Positions 50,658 through 60,531 are shown, counted from the stretch's first letter. The stretch is 64,000 bases of DNA from Alphaproteobacteria bacterium (GCA_019247845.1 JAFBAL010000037.1:1-64000); one strand, 5' to 3'. The notes: a model not told the origin generated them from the sequence alone. Numbers and translations are program-made.

Positions 50658-51494
50658 TCAGTCAGCTTGAAGCATGATCGCGCCTGCCGCAATCACCGCC
50701 GCCGCGGCCCAGCGGCGCGGCGACATGCGCTCGCCCAGCACGCTCATCGCCAGCGCGGTGCCGAACAGCACGCTGGTCTCGCGCAGCGCCGCGATCTGCG
50801 CGGTGGCGCCGGTGCGGTAGGCGAGCATCGCGGCGCCGTAGCTTACGATGGACAGCGCGGCGGCGACGATGCCCAGCCGCCACTGCTTGCGCGCCGCGAC
50901 CATCACCGCGCGGCCGCGGATGCCGGGCGCGGTCGCGAGCACCGCCGCGCCATGCGCCACGAAGAACCACAGCACGTAGGTGAAGGGCGTCGCCACGCTG
51001 CGCACGCCCGAGGCGTCGATCAGCGTGTAGCAGCCGATGGTGACGCCCGTGCCCAGCGCGTAGAGAAGTCCCGCCCGCGCGCCCGCGCTGCCGCGATGCG
51101 AGACGCCGATGGCGATCACGCCGCCGCAGACCATGACGATGCCGAGGAGCTCGAGCGCGCGCATCGGCTCGTGCAGCAGCACGGCGGCGCCGAGCGCGGT
51201 GAACAGCGGTCCGGTTCCGCGCGCCACGGGGTAGACGGCGGAGAAATCGGCGCTCTCATACGACTTCACCAGCAAGAGCTCGTAGACCGCATGCACCAGC
51301 GCGGTCGCGGCGAGGAACGCAAGCGCGCGCCCTTCCGGCAGCGGCACGAAGAACAGCGCCGGCGCGACCAGGACCGACGAGCACACGCCGATCAGCAGCC
51401 GCATCGCATATTTGTCCTCAGCCGCCTTGGTCAGCACGTTGACGACGGCGTGCACGACGGCGGAGACGAGGATCAAAGCGAGAGCGACGGTCAT
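50658..51494 (-). CDS. EamA/DMT-family permease
   Basis: 278 residues, ten hydrophobic helices in two EamA repeats (LILVSAVVHAVVNVLTKAAED; LYALGTGVTIGCYTLID). FSAVYPVARGTGPLFTALGA and IAALRETSVLFGTALAM are the typical EamA end motifs of each repeat. ATG 51494. Its stop touches the amidohydrolase start, so a shared role (possibly export of an amine) is inferred; substrate unknown. Confidence 0.9.
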   Translation of the reverse strand: MTVALALILVSAVVHAVVNVLTKAAEDKYAMRLLIGVCSSVLVAPALFFVPLPEGRALAFLAATALVHAVYELLLVKSYESADFSAVYPVARGTGPLFTALGAAVLLHEPMRALELLGIVMVCGGVIAIGVSHRGSAGARAGLLYALGTGVTIGCYTLIDASGVRSVATPFTYVLWFFVAHGAAVLATAPGIRGRAVMVAARKQWRLGIVAAALSIVSYGAAMLAYRTGATAQIAALRETSVLFGTALAMSVLGERMSPRRWAAAAVIAAGAIMLQAD

Positions 51495-51553
51495 TCGGGG
51501 CAACGAATCGAGGCGCCAACCGTTATCTCACGGGCAATCGCACGAGGAACACC

Positions 51554-51718
51554 ATGGCCACGCAATCGACCGATCTCAGGGACGGCATGCCCGGCCACGC
51601 CGTTTCGGAACAGAACCGGCTCCGCCGCGAGCAGGACGCGAAAGTGTCTCGCGAGCCCCAGGTCGTCGCGCCCGAGCCGGGCAAGAACGTACCGGAAGGC
51701 CAGAACACAAAAGGCTGA
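51554..51718 (+). CDS. Small hydrophilic hypothetical protein (54 aa)
   Basis: 54 residues, very polar: MATQSTDLRDGMPGHAVSEQ, RREQDAKVSREP, and end KNVPEGQNTKG. ATG 51554 with GAGGA upstream. Disordered, no family recognised; it is a real-looking small gene because of the ribosome-binding site and composition. Confidence 0.55.
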   Translation: MATQSTDLRDGMPGHAVSEQNRLRREQDAKVSREPQVVAPEPGKNVPEGQNTKG

Positions 51719-51798
51719 CATACTCGATCGGCCGGCATACTGGATCACTGGGCCGGTTTTCGCGCAGACTGTGAAAGCATGCGCGGAGACCGGCCCCT

Positions 51799-52920
51799 TT
51801 GTCGTACCTCAACGAAAACCTGATCGGCGTCCCGGGCGGACGCTGGAAGCTCCAGACGCCCGCGCTCGTCATCGATCTCGACGTTCTCGAGCGCAACATC
51901 GAAGCGATGGCCGCCCATGCGAAGACGCACGGCATCGCGCTGCGCCCGCATGCCAAGACACACAAGTCCGCCGAGATCGCGCGCCGCCAGATCGCGGCGG
52001 GGGCGCTCGGCATCTGCTGCGCCAAGCTCGGCGAGGCCGAGGCGCTGGCCGACGGCGGCGTGCCGCGCATATTGATCACCTCGCCGGTGGTGACCGAGGC
52101 GGGCGTGGCGCGCATCGCGGCGCTGAACGCGCGGCTGGAGGAGCTGATCGTCGTCGTCGACGACGCGCAGACCGCGGCCATGCTCGATGCCGCATCGGCC
52201 GCGACACCGCTCAAGGTCTTCGTCGACATCGATCCCGGCATGGGCCGCACGGGCATCCGCCCCGATCGCGCGCCCGCATTGATCGAGGCGGTGGCGCAGG
52301 CGAAGAACCTCAAGCTTTCGGGCCTGCAATGCTATGCGGGTCAGGTGCAGCACATGGAATCGCCCAATCAGCGCCGCGACGCGTCGCTTTCGGCGCTCAA
52401 GGAACTGGGCGCGTTGCGCGACCGGCTCGGCAAGGACGCGCCCAAGATACTGTCCGGCGGCGGTACCGGCACCTTCGACATCGATCCCGATGCGCGCGTG
52501 CTGACCGAGCTTCAGGTCGGCTCCTACGTCTTCATGGATCGCCAGTACAACGACGTCTGGACCAAGCCCGGCGACCGGCCGCCGTTCGAGACCTCGCTGT
52601 TCGTGCAGACGACGGTGATCAGCGCCAACCGCACGGGCCTCGTCACCACCGATGCGGGGCTCAAGTCGTTTTCGACCGACGACGGCGTGCCGGTCATCGT
52701 CCATGGCGCGCCCGCGGGAGCGCAATACTTCTTCTTCGGCGACGAGCAGGGCGGCGTGATCTATTCCGAAGAGGCGGGCAGGCTCAGGCGCGGCGATCAG
52801 CTCGCCTGCGTGGTCCCGCATTGCGATCCGACGGTCAATCTCTACGACCGCTATCACGTGGTGCGCGGCGATGTCCTGGAGGCCATCTGGCCCGTGGATG
52901 GCCGCGGAAAGTCTGCCTAG
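51799..52920 (+). CDS. DSD1-type PLP enzyme (D-serine dehydratase / D-threonine aldolase family)
   Basis: 373 residues from TTG 51799. Alanine-racemase-like barrel (TPALVIDLDVLERNIEAMAAH) with the PLP lysine in RPHAKTHKS, VDIDPGMGRTGI, GGGTGTFDI, and a C-terminal domain with the zinc ligands His and Cys in VVPHCDPTVNLYD. Metal-activated PLP lyases of this family act on D-3-hydroxy amino acids (D-Ser, D-Thr). No operon partner. Confidence 0.9.
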   Translation: MSYLNENLIGVPGGRWKLQTPALVIDLDVLERNIEAMAAHAKTHGIALRPHAKTHKSAEIARRQIAAGALGICCAKLGEAEALADGGVPRILITSPVVTEAGVARIAALNARLEELIVVVDDAQTAAMLDAASAATPLKVFVDIDPGMGRTGIRPDRAPALIEAVAQAKNLKLSGLQCYAGQVQHMESPNQRRDASLSALKELGALRDRLGKDAPKILSGGGTGTFDIDPDARVLTELQVGSYVFMDRQYNDVWTKPGDRPPFETSLFVQTTVISANRTGLVTTDAGLKSFSTDDGVPVIVHGAPAGAQYFFFGDEQGGVIYSEEAGRLRRGDQLACVVPHCDPTVNLYDRYHVVRGDVLEAIWPVDGRGKSA

Positions 52921-53022
52921 AGCAACCGAAAGATAACCAAACCGTTCATGTGAGGTTCAGCCGAGCTTTCGCATAATCCTGGTCGAAGGATGGGCTCAGA
53001 AACCCCAACGGAGTGGTACAGA

Positions 53023-53574
53023 ATGAAAAACCTCAAGAAATTCGCGCTCGGCGCGCTGATGCTGGCAGGCACGGCCGTCGGCCTCAGCCAGCCCGCCTCG
53101 GCCGGCATCCATGTCGGTATCGGCATCGGCATCCCCGGTCCGGCCTATTACGGCCCGGCCTATGCCTGCGATCCGTATTACGACTATTACGACGAATACG
53201 GCTGCGGCGCCTACTACAGCGGCCCGGTCTTCATCGACGGCATCTGGGTGAACGAGCCGGTGCGTTGGCGCTGGTGGGGCGGACACCGTCAGTTCTGGTG
53301 GCACGGCGGCTGGCGCATCGGCACCGGCTGGCATGCGGGCGGCTTCCACGGCCGCGGCTTCCGTCCCGGTACGCATTCCCCCTTCCGCGGCGGCTTCCAT
53401 GGCGGCTTCCACGATCGTCCGTCCGTCGGACATTTCGGCGGCCATGACTTCCGCGGCCCGAGCGTCGGTCACTTCGGCGGTCACGAAGGCTTCCGCGGTC
53501 CGAGCACCGGTCACTTCGGCGGCGCCTCCCACTTCGGTGGCGGACATGGCGGCGGCGGCGGACATCACCACTAA
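53023..53574 (+). CDS. Secreted Gly/His-rich protein, tandem paralogue 1
   Basis: 183 residues. Signal peptide (ALMLAGTAVGLSQPASA). Mature core: GIHVGIGIGIPGPAYYGPAY, ACDPYYDYYDEYGCGAYY, GPVFIDGIWVNEPVRWRWWGG, HRQFWWHGGWRIG; then a tail of GHFGG repeats (SVGHFGGHDFRGPSVGHFGG) and HHH. The core is shared with the next two genes. Probably extracytoplasmic, perhaps metal-binding through His. Confidence 0.8.
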   Translation: MKNLKKFALGALMLAGTAVGLSQPASAGIHVGIGIGIPGPAYYGPAYACDPYYDYYDEYGCGAYYSGPVFIDGIWVNEPVRWRWWGGHRQFWWHGGWRIGTGWHAGGFHGRGFRPGTHSPFRGGFHGGFHDRPSVGHFGGHDFRGPSVGHFGGHEGFRGPSTGHFGGASHFGGGHGGGGGHHH

Positions 53575-53657
53575 GCCGTAAGCGCCTCGCGTGAGGCGCA
53601 TCCCCGGCGCGGCACTTCCCCCGGCCGCGCCGGGACTCTTTTCAGGAGCTGTCGAAG

Positions 53658-54461
53658 ATGAAGAACCTCTCCGGGGCGCTTCTGGGCGCCGTGATGCTCG
53701 CGGGCGCGGGCTTGGCCGCGACCTCGCCGGCCTCCGCCCAAGTCGATTTCGGGATCTCGTTCGGCGATCCGGAGTACGCGTTCCAACCTTGCGACTACTA
53801 CGACTACTACGACGAGGCGCCGCCTTGGGGCCTGCCCGAGGACTATTGCGACTATCCCGTCTACGACGAGCCGGTCTATTTCGGCGGCACTTGGTATCGC
53901 GGCCCGATCTATTACCGCTGGACGCATGGCCGGCGCCTGTTCTGGCTGAACGGCGGTTGGCGCGAAGACGGCTGGCGCGGCCCGCGTCCGGGACGCATCA
54001 CCTGGAGCAATCGCGGCGGGCATTTCCGCGGCGGATTCCATTCGGGCGGCAACTGGCATGGACGCGACTGGCACGGTGGCAGTTGGCACGGTGGCAGTTG
54101 GCACGGTGGCGACTGGCACGGTGGTGACTGGCACGGCGGCGTCGGGCAGCGCTGGCGCGACAATGACCGGCGCGACAACGACCGGCGCGACAATGGCTGG
54201 CACGACAATGATCGGCGGGACAACGGCTGGCACGACAACGATCGGCCGCAGCCGCGCAGTGGCTGGGAACAGGATCGTCACGGCGGCCAGGACCGCTCGG
54301 GCTGGGGTCAGGATCGCGGTGGCTGGGGCAGCGACCGCGGCGGCTGGGGCAGCGATCATGGCGGCGACCGTCACGACCATGGAGGCGGAAGCCGTTTCGG
54401 CGGCGACCGCGGCAGCAACGACCATGGCGGGAGCGACCCCGGCGGCGGCCATCGCCACTAA
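53658..54461 (+). CDS. Secreted repeat protein, tandem paralogue 2
   Basis: 267 residues. Signal peptide (AVMLAGAGLAATSPASA), core like paralogue 1 (YDYYDEAPPWGLPEDYCDYP; VYFGGTWYRGPIYYRWTHG; FWLNGGWREDGWRGPRP), then two kinds of tail repeats: WHGG(S/D) five times (~135-160), then NDRRDN/NGWHDN units (~170-200), and finally GWGSDRGG-like units. Low-complexity, highly hydrophilic tail. Start ATG 53658. Confidence 0.8.
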   Translation: MKNLSGALLGAVMLAGAGLAATSPASAQVDFGISFGDPEYAFQPCDYYDYYDEAPPWGLPEDYCDYPVYDEPVYFGGTWYRGPIYYRWTHGRRLFWLNGGWREDGWRGPRPGRITWSNRGGHFRGGFHSGGNWHGRDWHGGSWHGGSWHGGDWHGGDWHGGVGQRWRDNDRRDNDRRDNGWHDNDRRDNGWHDNDRPQPRSGWEQDRHGGQDRSGWGQDRGGWGSDRGGWGSDHGGDRHDHGGGSRFGGDRGSNDHGGSDPGGGHRH

Positions 54462-54521
54462 ATCGCCGCAAGCCGCGGTTCCCTATATGCTTCGGATCTC
54501 AATCCAGAAAGGGTTCTCACT

Positions 54522-55466
54522 ATGAAGTCATTTCTGACAGCAGCCGTCGTCGCGGCAGCGGCGGCATTCTCGATGCCGGCCCAAGCCGGCGTCAGCATCG
54601 GCATCTCCATCGGCGTGCCCAATGCCATCGCCTTCGATTACGACAGCGGCGGCTATTGCGACCGCTGGGGCTGCCCCGACGAGTACTGGGACCTGCCCGT
54701 CTATTACGGGCCCGTCTACTACGACGGCATGTGGTTCCAGGGTCCGCTCTACTACCGCTATTACGGCGGCGAGCGCTGGTACTGGGTGCATGGCGGCTGG
54801 CGGCGCGATCAGTGGCGCGGCCCGCGTCCGAAATGGTGGAAGGGCAACTACCGTTACGGCCCGGCGCTCGGCTACAATTTCTATCTCGGCAACGGCTTCC
54901 GCCACGACCGCGACCGCTGGTGGCGCGGACACGACTGGCGGCCGGGACGCGCGTGGGACCGCAATTGGCGCGACCGCGACCGCGACTGGCGCGATCATGA
55001 CGGGCGCGACCGCGATCACGACGGACGCGACCGCGACGGACGCGACCGCGACCGCGACGACCAAAGGATGCACCCCGACAACACCATGATGATGGGCGGC
55101 CATCACGACGATCGCGACGGCGGCAAGGACGGCGGCGGCATGATGATGATGGGCGGCAGCCATCACAACGATCGTGACGGAAACGGCATGATGGGCGGCG
55201 GCAACGGCCCGGGCACCGGAACCGGCTCCGGCTCCGGCAACGGCGGCAGCAATCACGGCGCCGGCAACGGCACCAGCCATGGCGGCGGCGGCGCAAGCGA
55301 CGACAACGGTCCCGGCACCGGCAGCGGTCGCCATGGCGGCAGCAGCAATGGCGGCGGCGGCAATGGCGGCAGCGGCGGCAATGGCAGCAGCGGCGCCAGC
55401 GACAACGGCGACAATGGCGGCGGCCACAAGCACAAGAGCCATGACAACGGCAACGGCGGCAACTGA
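54522..55466 (+). CDS. Secreted repeat protein, tandem paralogue 3
   Basis: 314 residues. Signal peptide (AAVVAAAAAFSMPAQA). Core YDSGGYCDRWGCPDEYWDLP, VYYGPVYYDGMWFQGPLYY, RWYWVHGGWRRDQWRGPRP as in its neighbours, then a tail of DRD/DGRDRD repeats (~160-190), a Met-rich patch (MMMGGHH; MMMMGGSHH) and Gly/Asn/Ser-rich sequence. ATG 54522. Followed by a terminator. Confidence 0.8.
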   Translation: MKSFLTAAVVAAAAAFSMPAQAGVSIGISIGVPNAIAFDYDSGGYCDRWGCPDEYWDLPVYYGPVYYDGMWFQGPLYYRYYGGERWYWVHGGWRRDQWRGPRPKWWKGNYRYGPALGYNFYLGNGFRHDRDRWWRGHDWRPGRAWDRNWRDRDRDWRDHDGRDRDHDGRDRDGRDRDRDDQRMHPDNTMMMGGHHDDRDGGKDGGGMMMMGGSHHNDRDGNGMMGGGNGPGTGTGSGSGNGGSNHGAGNGTSHGGGGASDDNGPGTGSGRHGGSSNGGGGNGGSGGNGSSGASDNGDNGGGHKHKSHDNGNGGN

Positions 55467-55486
55467 CGCCGTCTCATGACATGCGG

Positions 55487-55520
55487 AACGGCCCGGGCGT
55501 TTGCCTGGGCCGTTTTGCTT
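55487..55520 (+). terminator. Intrinsic terminator after paralogue 3
   Basis: AACGGCCCGGGC / GCCTGGGCCGTT stem with a four-base loop, followed by TTGCTTTTG. It lies 18 bp before the aminotransferase start. Confidence 0.8.
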
Positions 55521-55537
55521 TTGCTAGCCTCGCGGCC

Positions 55538-56857
55538 ATGAGCGAACGGCCCAACGATTTCGGCGCCTTCTGGCTGCCTTTCACGCCCAACCGCGATTTC
55601 AAGGCGAATCCGCGCATGATCGCGCGCGCCGAAGGGATGTACTTCCATTCCGACGACGGCCGCGCGCTGCTCGATGCCTGCTCGGGGCTGTGGTGCTCGA
55701 ACCTCGGCCACGGCCGCAAGCAGATCGCGAACGCCATCGCGTCGGCCGCGCACGAGCTCGATTTCGCGCCGACCTTCCAGTTCGGCCATCCGGCGGCTTT
55801 CACACTGGCGGAGCGCCTGGCGCAGCTCGCGCCCAAGGGCCTCGATCACGTCTTCTTCGTCAATTCGGGATCGGAGGCCTGCGACGCCGCGCTCAAGATC
55901 GCGCGCGCCTATTGGCAGAAGAAGGGTCAGGGCGGCCGCTTCCGGCTGATCGGGCGCGAGAAGGCCTATCACGGCGTCCTGTTCGGCGGCATCTCGGTCG
56001 GCGGGCTCGCCAACAACCGCAAATTCTACGGCCCGCTCGTTCCGGGTACGGACGATCACCTGCCGCTGCCTTACGACGCCGCGATGCGCTTCACCCGCGG
56101 CGAGCCGGAGAAAGGCGCGGACCACGCCGATGCGCTCGACGCGCTCGTGGCGCTGCACGGCGCGGAGACCATCGCCGCCGTCATCGTCGAGCCGATGTCG
56201 GGCTCGGCCGGGGTGTTCGCGGCGCCGAAGGACTACCTGAAGCGCCTGCGCGCCGCCTGCGACCGGCACGGCATCCTGCTGATCTTCGACGAGGTGATCA
56301 CGGGCTTCGGGCGGCTGGGCCATGCCTTCGCCGCCGAGCGCTACGGCGTCGTGCCCGACATGATCACCTTTGCGAAGGGCGTGACCAACGGCGCGGTGCC
56401 GATGGGCGGCGTGATCGTCGCCGGGCACGTGCACGAGGCGTTCATGGCGGGGCCGAGCCATGCCGTCGAGCTTTTCCACGGCCATACCTATTCGGCGCAT
56501 CCGCTGGCTTGCGCCGCGGGGCTGGCGGCGCTCGACCTCTATCGCGACGAGGACCTCTATGCCCGCGCTTTAGCGCTCGAGCCGGCGTTCGAGGCGGCAG
56601 TGCACGGCCTCAAGGACGCGCCGCGCGTGGTCGATATCCGCAATGTCGGGCTGGCGGCGGGGATCGACATCGCCCCCGATCCAGCCGCGCCGGGCCTGCG
56701 CGGCTACGAGGCCATGCGGCGCGCGTTCTCAGAGGAGAACATGGTCATCCGGGTCTCCGGCGACACGATCGCGCTGGCGCCCGCGCTGGTGGTGTCCGAG
56801 GCCGAGATCGACCGGATGGTGACGGGTGTTCGTACCGTGCTCGGGAAGATCGTCTAG
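55538..56857 (+). CDS. Class III (omega-) aminotransferase
   Basis: 439 residues, PLP fold type I. FVNSGSEACDAALKIARAYW and the PLP lysine in TFAKGVTNGAVPMGG are canonical, with DEVITGFGRLG before it. Close to beta-alanine-pyruvate transaminases (start FWLPFTPNRDFKANPRM). Alanine would be a product, and the next gene, alanine dehydrogenase, 84 bp downstream, could recycle it to pyruvate and ammonia. ATG 55538. Confidence 0.93.
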   Translation: MSERPNDFGAFWLPFTPNRDFKANPRMIARAEGMYFHSDDGRALLDACSGLWCSNLGHGRKQIANAIASAAHELDFAPTFQFGHPAAFTLAERLAQLAPKGLDHVFFVNSGSEACDAALKIARAYWQKKGQGGRFRLIGREKAYHGVLFGGISVGGLANNRKFYGPLVPGTDDHLPLPYDAAMRFTRGEPEKGADHADALDALVALHGAETIAAVIVEPMSGSAGVFAAPKDYLKRLRAACDRHGILLIFDEVITGFGRLGHAFAAERYGVVPDMITFAKGVTNGAVPMGGVIVAGHVHEAFMAGPSHAVELFHGHTYSAHPLACAAGLAALDLYRDEDLYARALALEPAFEAAVHGLKDAPRVVDIRNVGLAAGIDIAPDPAAPGLRGYEAMRRAFSEENMVIRVSGDTIALAPALVVSEAEIDRMVTGVRTVLGKIV

Positions 56858-56940
56858 CGCAACTTCCTTGCTCGCGCCCCGGCTTCCTTTGGCAGGGGAA
56901 ATGGGTTACCTCCCGCCGTCGTCGGCCTCGCGAGGATCTC

Positions 56941-58059
56941 ATGCGCATCGGTGTTCCCAAGGAAATCAAGAATCACGAATACCGCGTCGGCATGACGCCT
57001 CCGGCCGTGCGCGAGCTGACCTCGCGCGGGCACGAGGTCTTCGTCGAGACCATGGCCGGCGACGGCATCGGCCTGTCGGACGACATGTACACCCGCGTGG
57101 GCGCCAAGATCCTCAAGACCGCCGACGAGGTGTTCGACGCGGCCGACATGATCGTGAAGGTCAAGGAGCCTCAGGCCGTCGAGATCAAGCGGCTGAAGCC
57201 CAAGCACACGCTGTTCACCTATCTGCACCTGGCGCCCGATCCCGAGCAGACCAAGGGGCTCCTGGATTCCGGCGCGATCTGCATCGCCTACGAGACCGTG
57301 ACCGACGAGCGCGGCGGCCTTCCGCTGCTGGCGCCGATGAGCGAGGTCGCGGGCCGCATGTCGATCCAGGCCGGCGCCCATAGCCTCGAGAAGGCGCAAG
57401 GCGGACGCGGCATGCTGCTCGGCGGCGTGCCGGGCGTTCCCGCCGCCAAGGTCGTCGTGCTGGGCGGCGGCGTGGTCGGCACCAACGCCGCGCGCATGGC
57501 GATGGGGCTGGAGGCGCATGTCACCATCCTCGACGTCTCGTTGCGCCGCCTGAACGAGCTCGACCTGCAGTTCGGCGCGATGCTGAACACGATCTATTCG
57601 ACGATCGATTCGATCGAGGAGCACATCACCGGCGCCGACCTGGTCGTCGGCGGCGTGCTGCTGCCGGGCGCGGCCGCGCCCAAGCTCATCACCGCCAAGA
57701 TGGTGAGCCAGATGAAGAAGGGCTCGGTCATCGTCGACGTCGCCATCGACCAGGGCGGCTGCGCCGAGACCAGCCGCGCCACCACCCATGCCGACCCGAC
57801 CTACATGGTGGACGGCGTCGTGCATTATGCGGTCGCCAACATGCCGGGCGGCGTGGCGCGCACCTCGACCTTCGCGCTCAACAACGCTACCCTGCCGTTC
57901 ACCATCGCCTTGGCCGGAAAGGGCGCGGAAAAGGCGATGATCGAAAACGCGCATCTGCGCGCGGGCCTGAACGTCTACAAGAACGTGCTGACCTACAAAG
58001 CCGTCGCGGAAGCGCAGAACCTGCCGTACAAGAGCGCGGAGAGCGTGCTGGGAATGTAA
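56941..58059 (+). CDS. ald: Alanine dehydrogenase
   Basis: 372 residues. [20 protein letters not shown], the NAD-binding [19 protein letters not shown], and [18 protein letters not shown] are canonical for L-alanine dehydrogenase, which reversibly deaminates alanine to pyruvate. It likely acts with the upstream aminotransferase. ATG 56941. Confidence 0.97.
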   Translation: MRIGVPKEIKNHEYRVGMTPPAVRELTSRGHEVFVETMAGDGIGLSDDMYTRVGAKILKTADEVFDAADMIVKVKEPQAVEIKRLKPKHTLFTYLHLAPDPEQTKGLLDSGAICIAYETVTDERGGLPLLAPMSEVAGRMSIQAGAHSLEKAQGGRGMLLGGVPGVPAAKVVVLGGGVVGTNAARMAMGLEAHVTILDVSLRRLNELDLQFGAMLNTIYSTIDSIEEHITGADLVVGGVLLPGAAAPKLITAKMVSQMKKGSVIVDVAIDQGGCAETSRATTHADPTYMVDGVVHYAVANMPGGVARTSTFALNNATLPFTIALAGKGAEKAMIENAHLRAGLNVYKNVLTYKAVAEAQNLPYKSAESVLGM

Positions 58060-58063
58060 GGGT

Positions 58064-58435
58064 TCAGCGCGCCGCGGCGCGAAGCTTGCGTGTCCGCGTC
58101 TTGGTCTCTTCGGTCATGCAGCCGAAATAGAGCAGCGGATACATGCTGCCGCCCTCGGCCTCGGCGGCCGTGGCCTTGCACTTCCTGTCGCGCGCCGCGA
58201 TCCAGTCGCGCTGTTCCGGGCGGAGCTTGGCGCGCGCATCCTCGGCCAGAGCCCCCCAGGCGTCGTTCAGGTCCTTGTCGGCGGCGTGCCAGTTGTCCTC
58301 GGCGCAGGTGTTGAGCTCGTTCTGCGTGGTGGCGTGGTCGCATTCGTCGGCCCGCGCCGCCGCGGGTGCGAGCAGCAGCGCCGCAGCGATCAAGCCCGCC
58401 GCCATCGAACCCGCCTTCATCGCGCCAGCCTTCAT
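58064..58435 (-). CDS. LprI/DUF1311-like secreted protein
   Basis: 123 residues. Signal peptide ([15 protein letters not shown]), then [29 protein letters not shown], as in DUF1311/lysozyme inhibitor LprI proteins, with [18 protein letters not shown] and [16 protein letters not shown]. Four cysteines for two disulfides. Starts inside the stop of the upstream SDR gene (ATGA). Confidence 0.88.
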   Translation of the reverse strand: MKAGAMKAGSMAAGLIAAALLLAPAAARADECDHATTQNELNTCAEDNWHAADKDLNDAWGALAEDARAKLRPEQRDWIAARDRKCKATAAEAEGGSMYPLLYFGCMTEETKTRTRKLRAAAR

Positions 58436-59196
58436 ATCGTCGCCCCGCCGTCGCAGACGATGGTCTGGCCGGTGGTGAACGAGCCCGCGCGCGAGGCCAG
58501 GAACACGGCGGCGCCGGCGATCTCGTCGGGCTCGCCGATGCGGCGGAGCGGCGCGCCCTGCGTCGAGCGCTTCAGGGTCTCCGGGTTCTCCCACAGCGCG
58601 CGCGCGAAGTCGGTCTTGATCAGGCCCGGCGCGATGCAGTTGGCGCGGATGTTGTGCGGGCCGTATTCGACGGCGATGTTGCGGGCGAGCTGCATGTCGG
58701 CCGCCTTGGAGATGCAATAGGCGCCGAGCACGGGCGAGCCGCGCAGGCCGCCGATCGACGAGACGATGATGATCGCGCCGTCCTTGCGCTCGACCATCTC
58801 GGGCAGCACGAGCTGGGCCAGCCAGTGGTTGGAGCGGATGTTCGCGCCCATGATCTTGTCGAAGGCCTCGTCGGGAATGCCCATCTGCGGGCCGTAATAG
58901 GGGTTCAGCGCCGCGTTGCAGACCAGGACGTCGATGCGGCCGAAGCGCTCGCGGGTGCGGGCGACCAGCTGCTCGAGCTGCTCCTTGTAGTTGATGTTGG
59001 CCGGGATGGCGGCGGCGGCGTCGCGGCCGACGGCCTTGTTGATGTCGGCGGCGACCTTCTCGCAGGCGTCGGCCTTGCGGCTGGAGACCACCACGTTGGC
59101 GCCGTGCTCGGCGAAGCGGTGCACGATGGCCTCGCCGATGCCCTTGGTCGAGCCGGTGACGAGCGCCGTCTTGCCGCTCAAGTCGAACAGATTCAT
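58432..59196 (-). CDS. Short-chain dehydrogenase/reductase
   Basis: 254 residues. NAD(P)-binding TGSTKGIG, NAAL loop, catalytic Ser (IVSSIGG) and YCISK (Tyr-x3-Lys). The early motif TGSTKGIGEAI and GLIKTDFARALW fit the classical SDR of 3-oxoacyl/glucose type. Substrate unknown. Overlaps the LprI-like gene by 4 bp. Confidence 0.93.
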   Translation of the reverse strand: MNLFDLSGKTALVTGSTKGIGEAIVHRFAEHGANVVVSSRKADACEKVAADINKAVGRDAAAAIPANINYKEQLEQLVARTRERFGRIDVLVCNAALNPYYGPQMGIPDEAFDKIMGANIRSNHWLAQLVLPEMVERKDGAIIIVSSIGGLRGSPVLGAYCISKAADMQLARNIAVEYGPHNIRANCIAPGLIKTDFARALWENPETLKRSTQGAPLRRIGEPDEIAGAAVFLASRAGSFTTGQTIVCDGGATI

Positions 59197-59297
59197 GGAA
59201 AGTCTCCCCGTTACGAAATATCAATGGTCGGGATCATCGCCTAGATTTCGCCGTCAGGCCAAGCGAAACTCAGGCCCCACCACGCAATGGCTCGCCC

Positions 59298-59921
59298 ATG
59301 AGAAAGCCCGCCGCCGTCCTCGCCGCTGTGCTGCTCCTTGCGGGCTGCCAGAACGCGCCGCCGCAATATGCCCGCGTACCCGCGATGCGCATCCCGCCGT
59401 CACCGGAGGAAGAAGAGCAGGCGCCCAAGCCGCCGCCTTCGCGCCCGATCCCGAGCTATACGGGCACGGCCGGCCCGCTCGCCCACGCGGGCATCGGCCA
59501 CTACATGGACGCGATGGAAAAGGACCTGCGCCGCATCCTGCACGGCACGCCCGTGGCGCGGCCGGGCGACGCGCTGCTGCTCAACCTGCGCAACGACACG
59601 ATCTTCGAGAAGAGCGGCCGGCTCAGCGGCGAGGGCAGCGACCTGCTCCAGGCGCTGGCCGCGGTGCTGCGCCACTACGACCGCACGACCGTCCAGGTGA
59701 GCGGCTTTACCGATACCCGCGGGCTCCCCGACGCCAGCCTGAAGGTCTCGCAGAAGCGCGCGGACACGGTGGCCGCCGCCCTGCGCGCCGACGGGGTGCA
59801 AAGCGTGCGGCTCGCCGCCACGGGCTTCGGCCAGACGCGCCTGAAGGTCGCCACCGGTCCCGACAAGGCCGAGCCGCGCAACCGCCGCGTCGAGATCAAG
59901 ATCCTGCCGCATCCCAGCTGA
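59298..59921 (+). CDS. OmpA-family lipoprotein
   Basis: 207 residues. Signal peptide with LAGC (Cys17), a Pro/Glu-rich linker ([18 protein letters not shown]), and an OmpA C-terminal peptidoglycan-binding domain ([52 protein letters not shown]). Anchors the outer membrane to peptidoglycan. Followed 20 bp later by a DUF1003 gene. Confidence 0.92.
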   Translation: MRKPAAVLAAVLLLAGCQNAPPQYARVPAMRIPPSPEEEEQAPKPPPSRPIPSYTGTAGPLAHAGIGHYMDAMEKDLRRILHGTPVARPGDALLLNLRNDTIFEKSGRLSGEGSDLLQALAAVLRHYDRTTVQVSGFTDTRGLPDASLKVSQKRADTVAAALRADGVQSVRLAATGFGQTRLKVATGPDKAEPRNRRVEIKILPHPS

Positions 59922-59941
59922 CGCGAATCCTTGGGGGGACC

Positions 59942-60448
59942 ATGAACGCCAGAGACGTCATCACGCATACCGAGCAGCAATTGCTGGAAGACCTGCGCAA
60001 GGTGCGCATGCGCCTGCGCAAGACCGGCAGCGGCGCGGAGCCGGTCACGCTCGGCCAGCGCGTCGCGGACGGCGTCGCGGCGACCATGGGCTCGTGGAAG
60101 TTCATCATCATCCAGTCGGCGATCCTGGTCTCGTGGATCACGCTCAATCTCGTCGCCTGGATCGCGCATTGGGATCCGTACCCCTTCATCCTGTTGAACC
60201 TGGCGCTATCGTTCCAGGCGGCCTATGCGGCGCCGTTCATCATGATGAGCCAGAACCGCCAGCAGGACATCGACCGCGCCCAGGCCAAGAACGACTACCA
60301 GATCAACATCAAGGCCGAGCTCGAGATCGAGCTGCTGCACCAGAAGATCGACCAGATCCGCGAGACCGAGATCGCGCGCCTGACCGAGGCGGTCAGCGAC
60401 CTGACCGCGCTGCTCAAGGCCGAGCAGGCGAAGCGGGCCGCCTCCTAA
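59942..60448 (+). CDS. DUF1003 membrane protein
   Basis: 168 residues. [23 protein letters not shown], a membrane helix pair (~52-70, ~82-100) and [37 protein letters not shown] are diagnostic of DUF1003; the C-terminus is coiled coil. Cytoplasmic membrane. Function unknown. ATG 59942 after GGGGGGACC. Confidence 0.95.
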   Translation: MNARDVITHTEQQLLEDLRKVRMRLRKTGSGAEPVTLGQRVADGVAATMGSWKFIIIQSAILVSWITLNLVAWIAHWDPYPFILLNLALSFQAAYAAPFIMMSQNRQQDIDRAQAKNDYQINIKAELEIELLHQKIDQIRETEIARLTEAVSDLTALLKAEQAKRAAS

Positions 60449-60531
60449 AGGGCCGTTCATCGGCGTCCCAGGCGGTTCTGGTAAAGCCGGGCTTCTTCTT
60501 CTATATCGGCGGCTTCGATAGGAGACCGTCC

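Noticed and set aside
49515..52976. Very long plus-strand frame over the deacetylase, permease and DSD1 genes
   Set aside because: It is antisense or out of frame to recognised genes and has shadow amino-acid composition.
54055..54420. Regular short repeats considered as a CRISPR array
   Set aside because: Repeats are in frame, encode WHGG and NDRRDN units and lack unique spacers of constant length.
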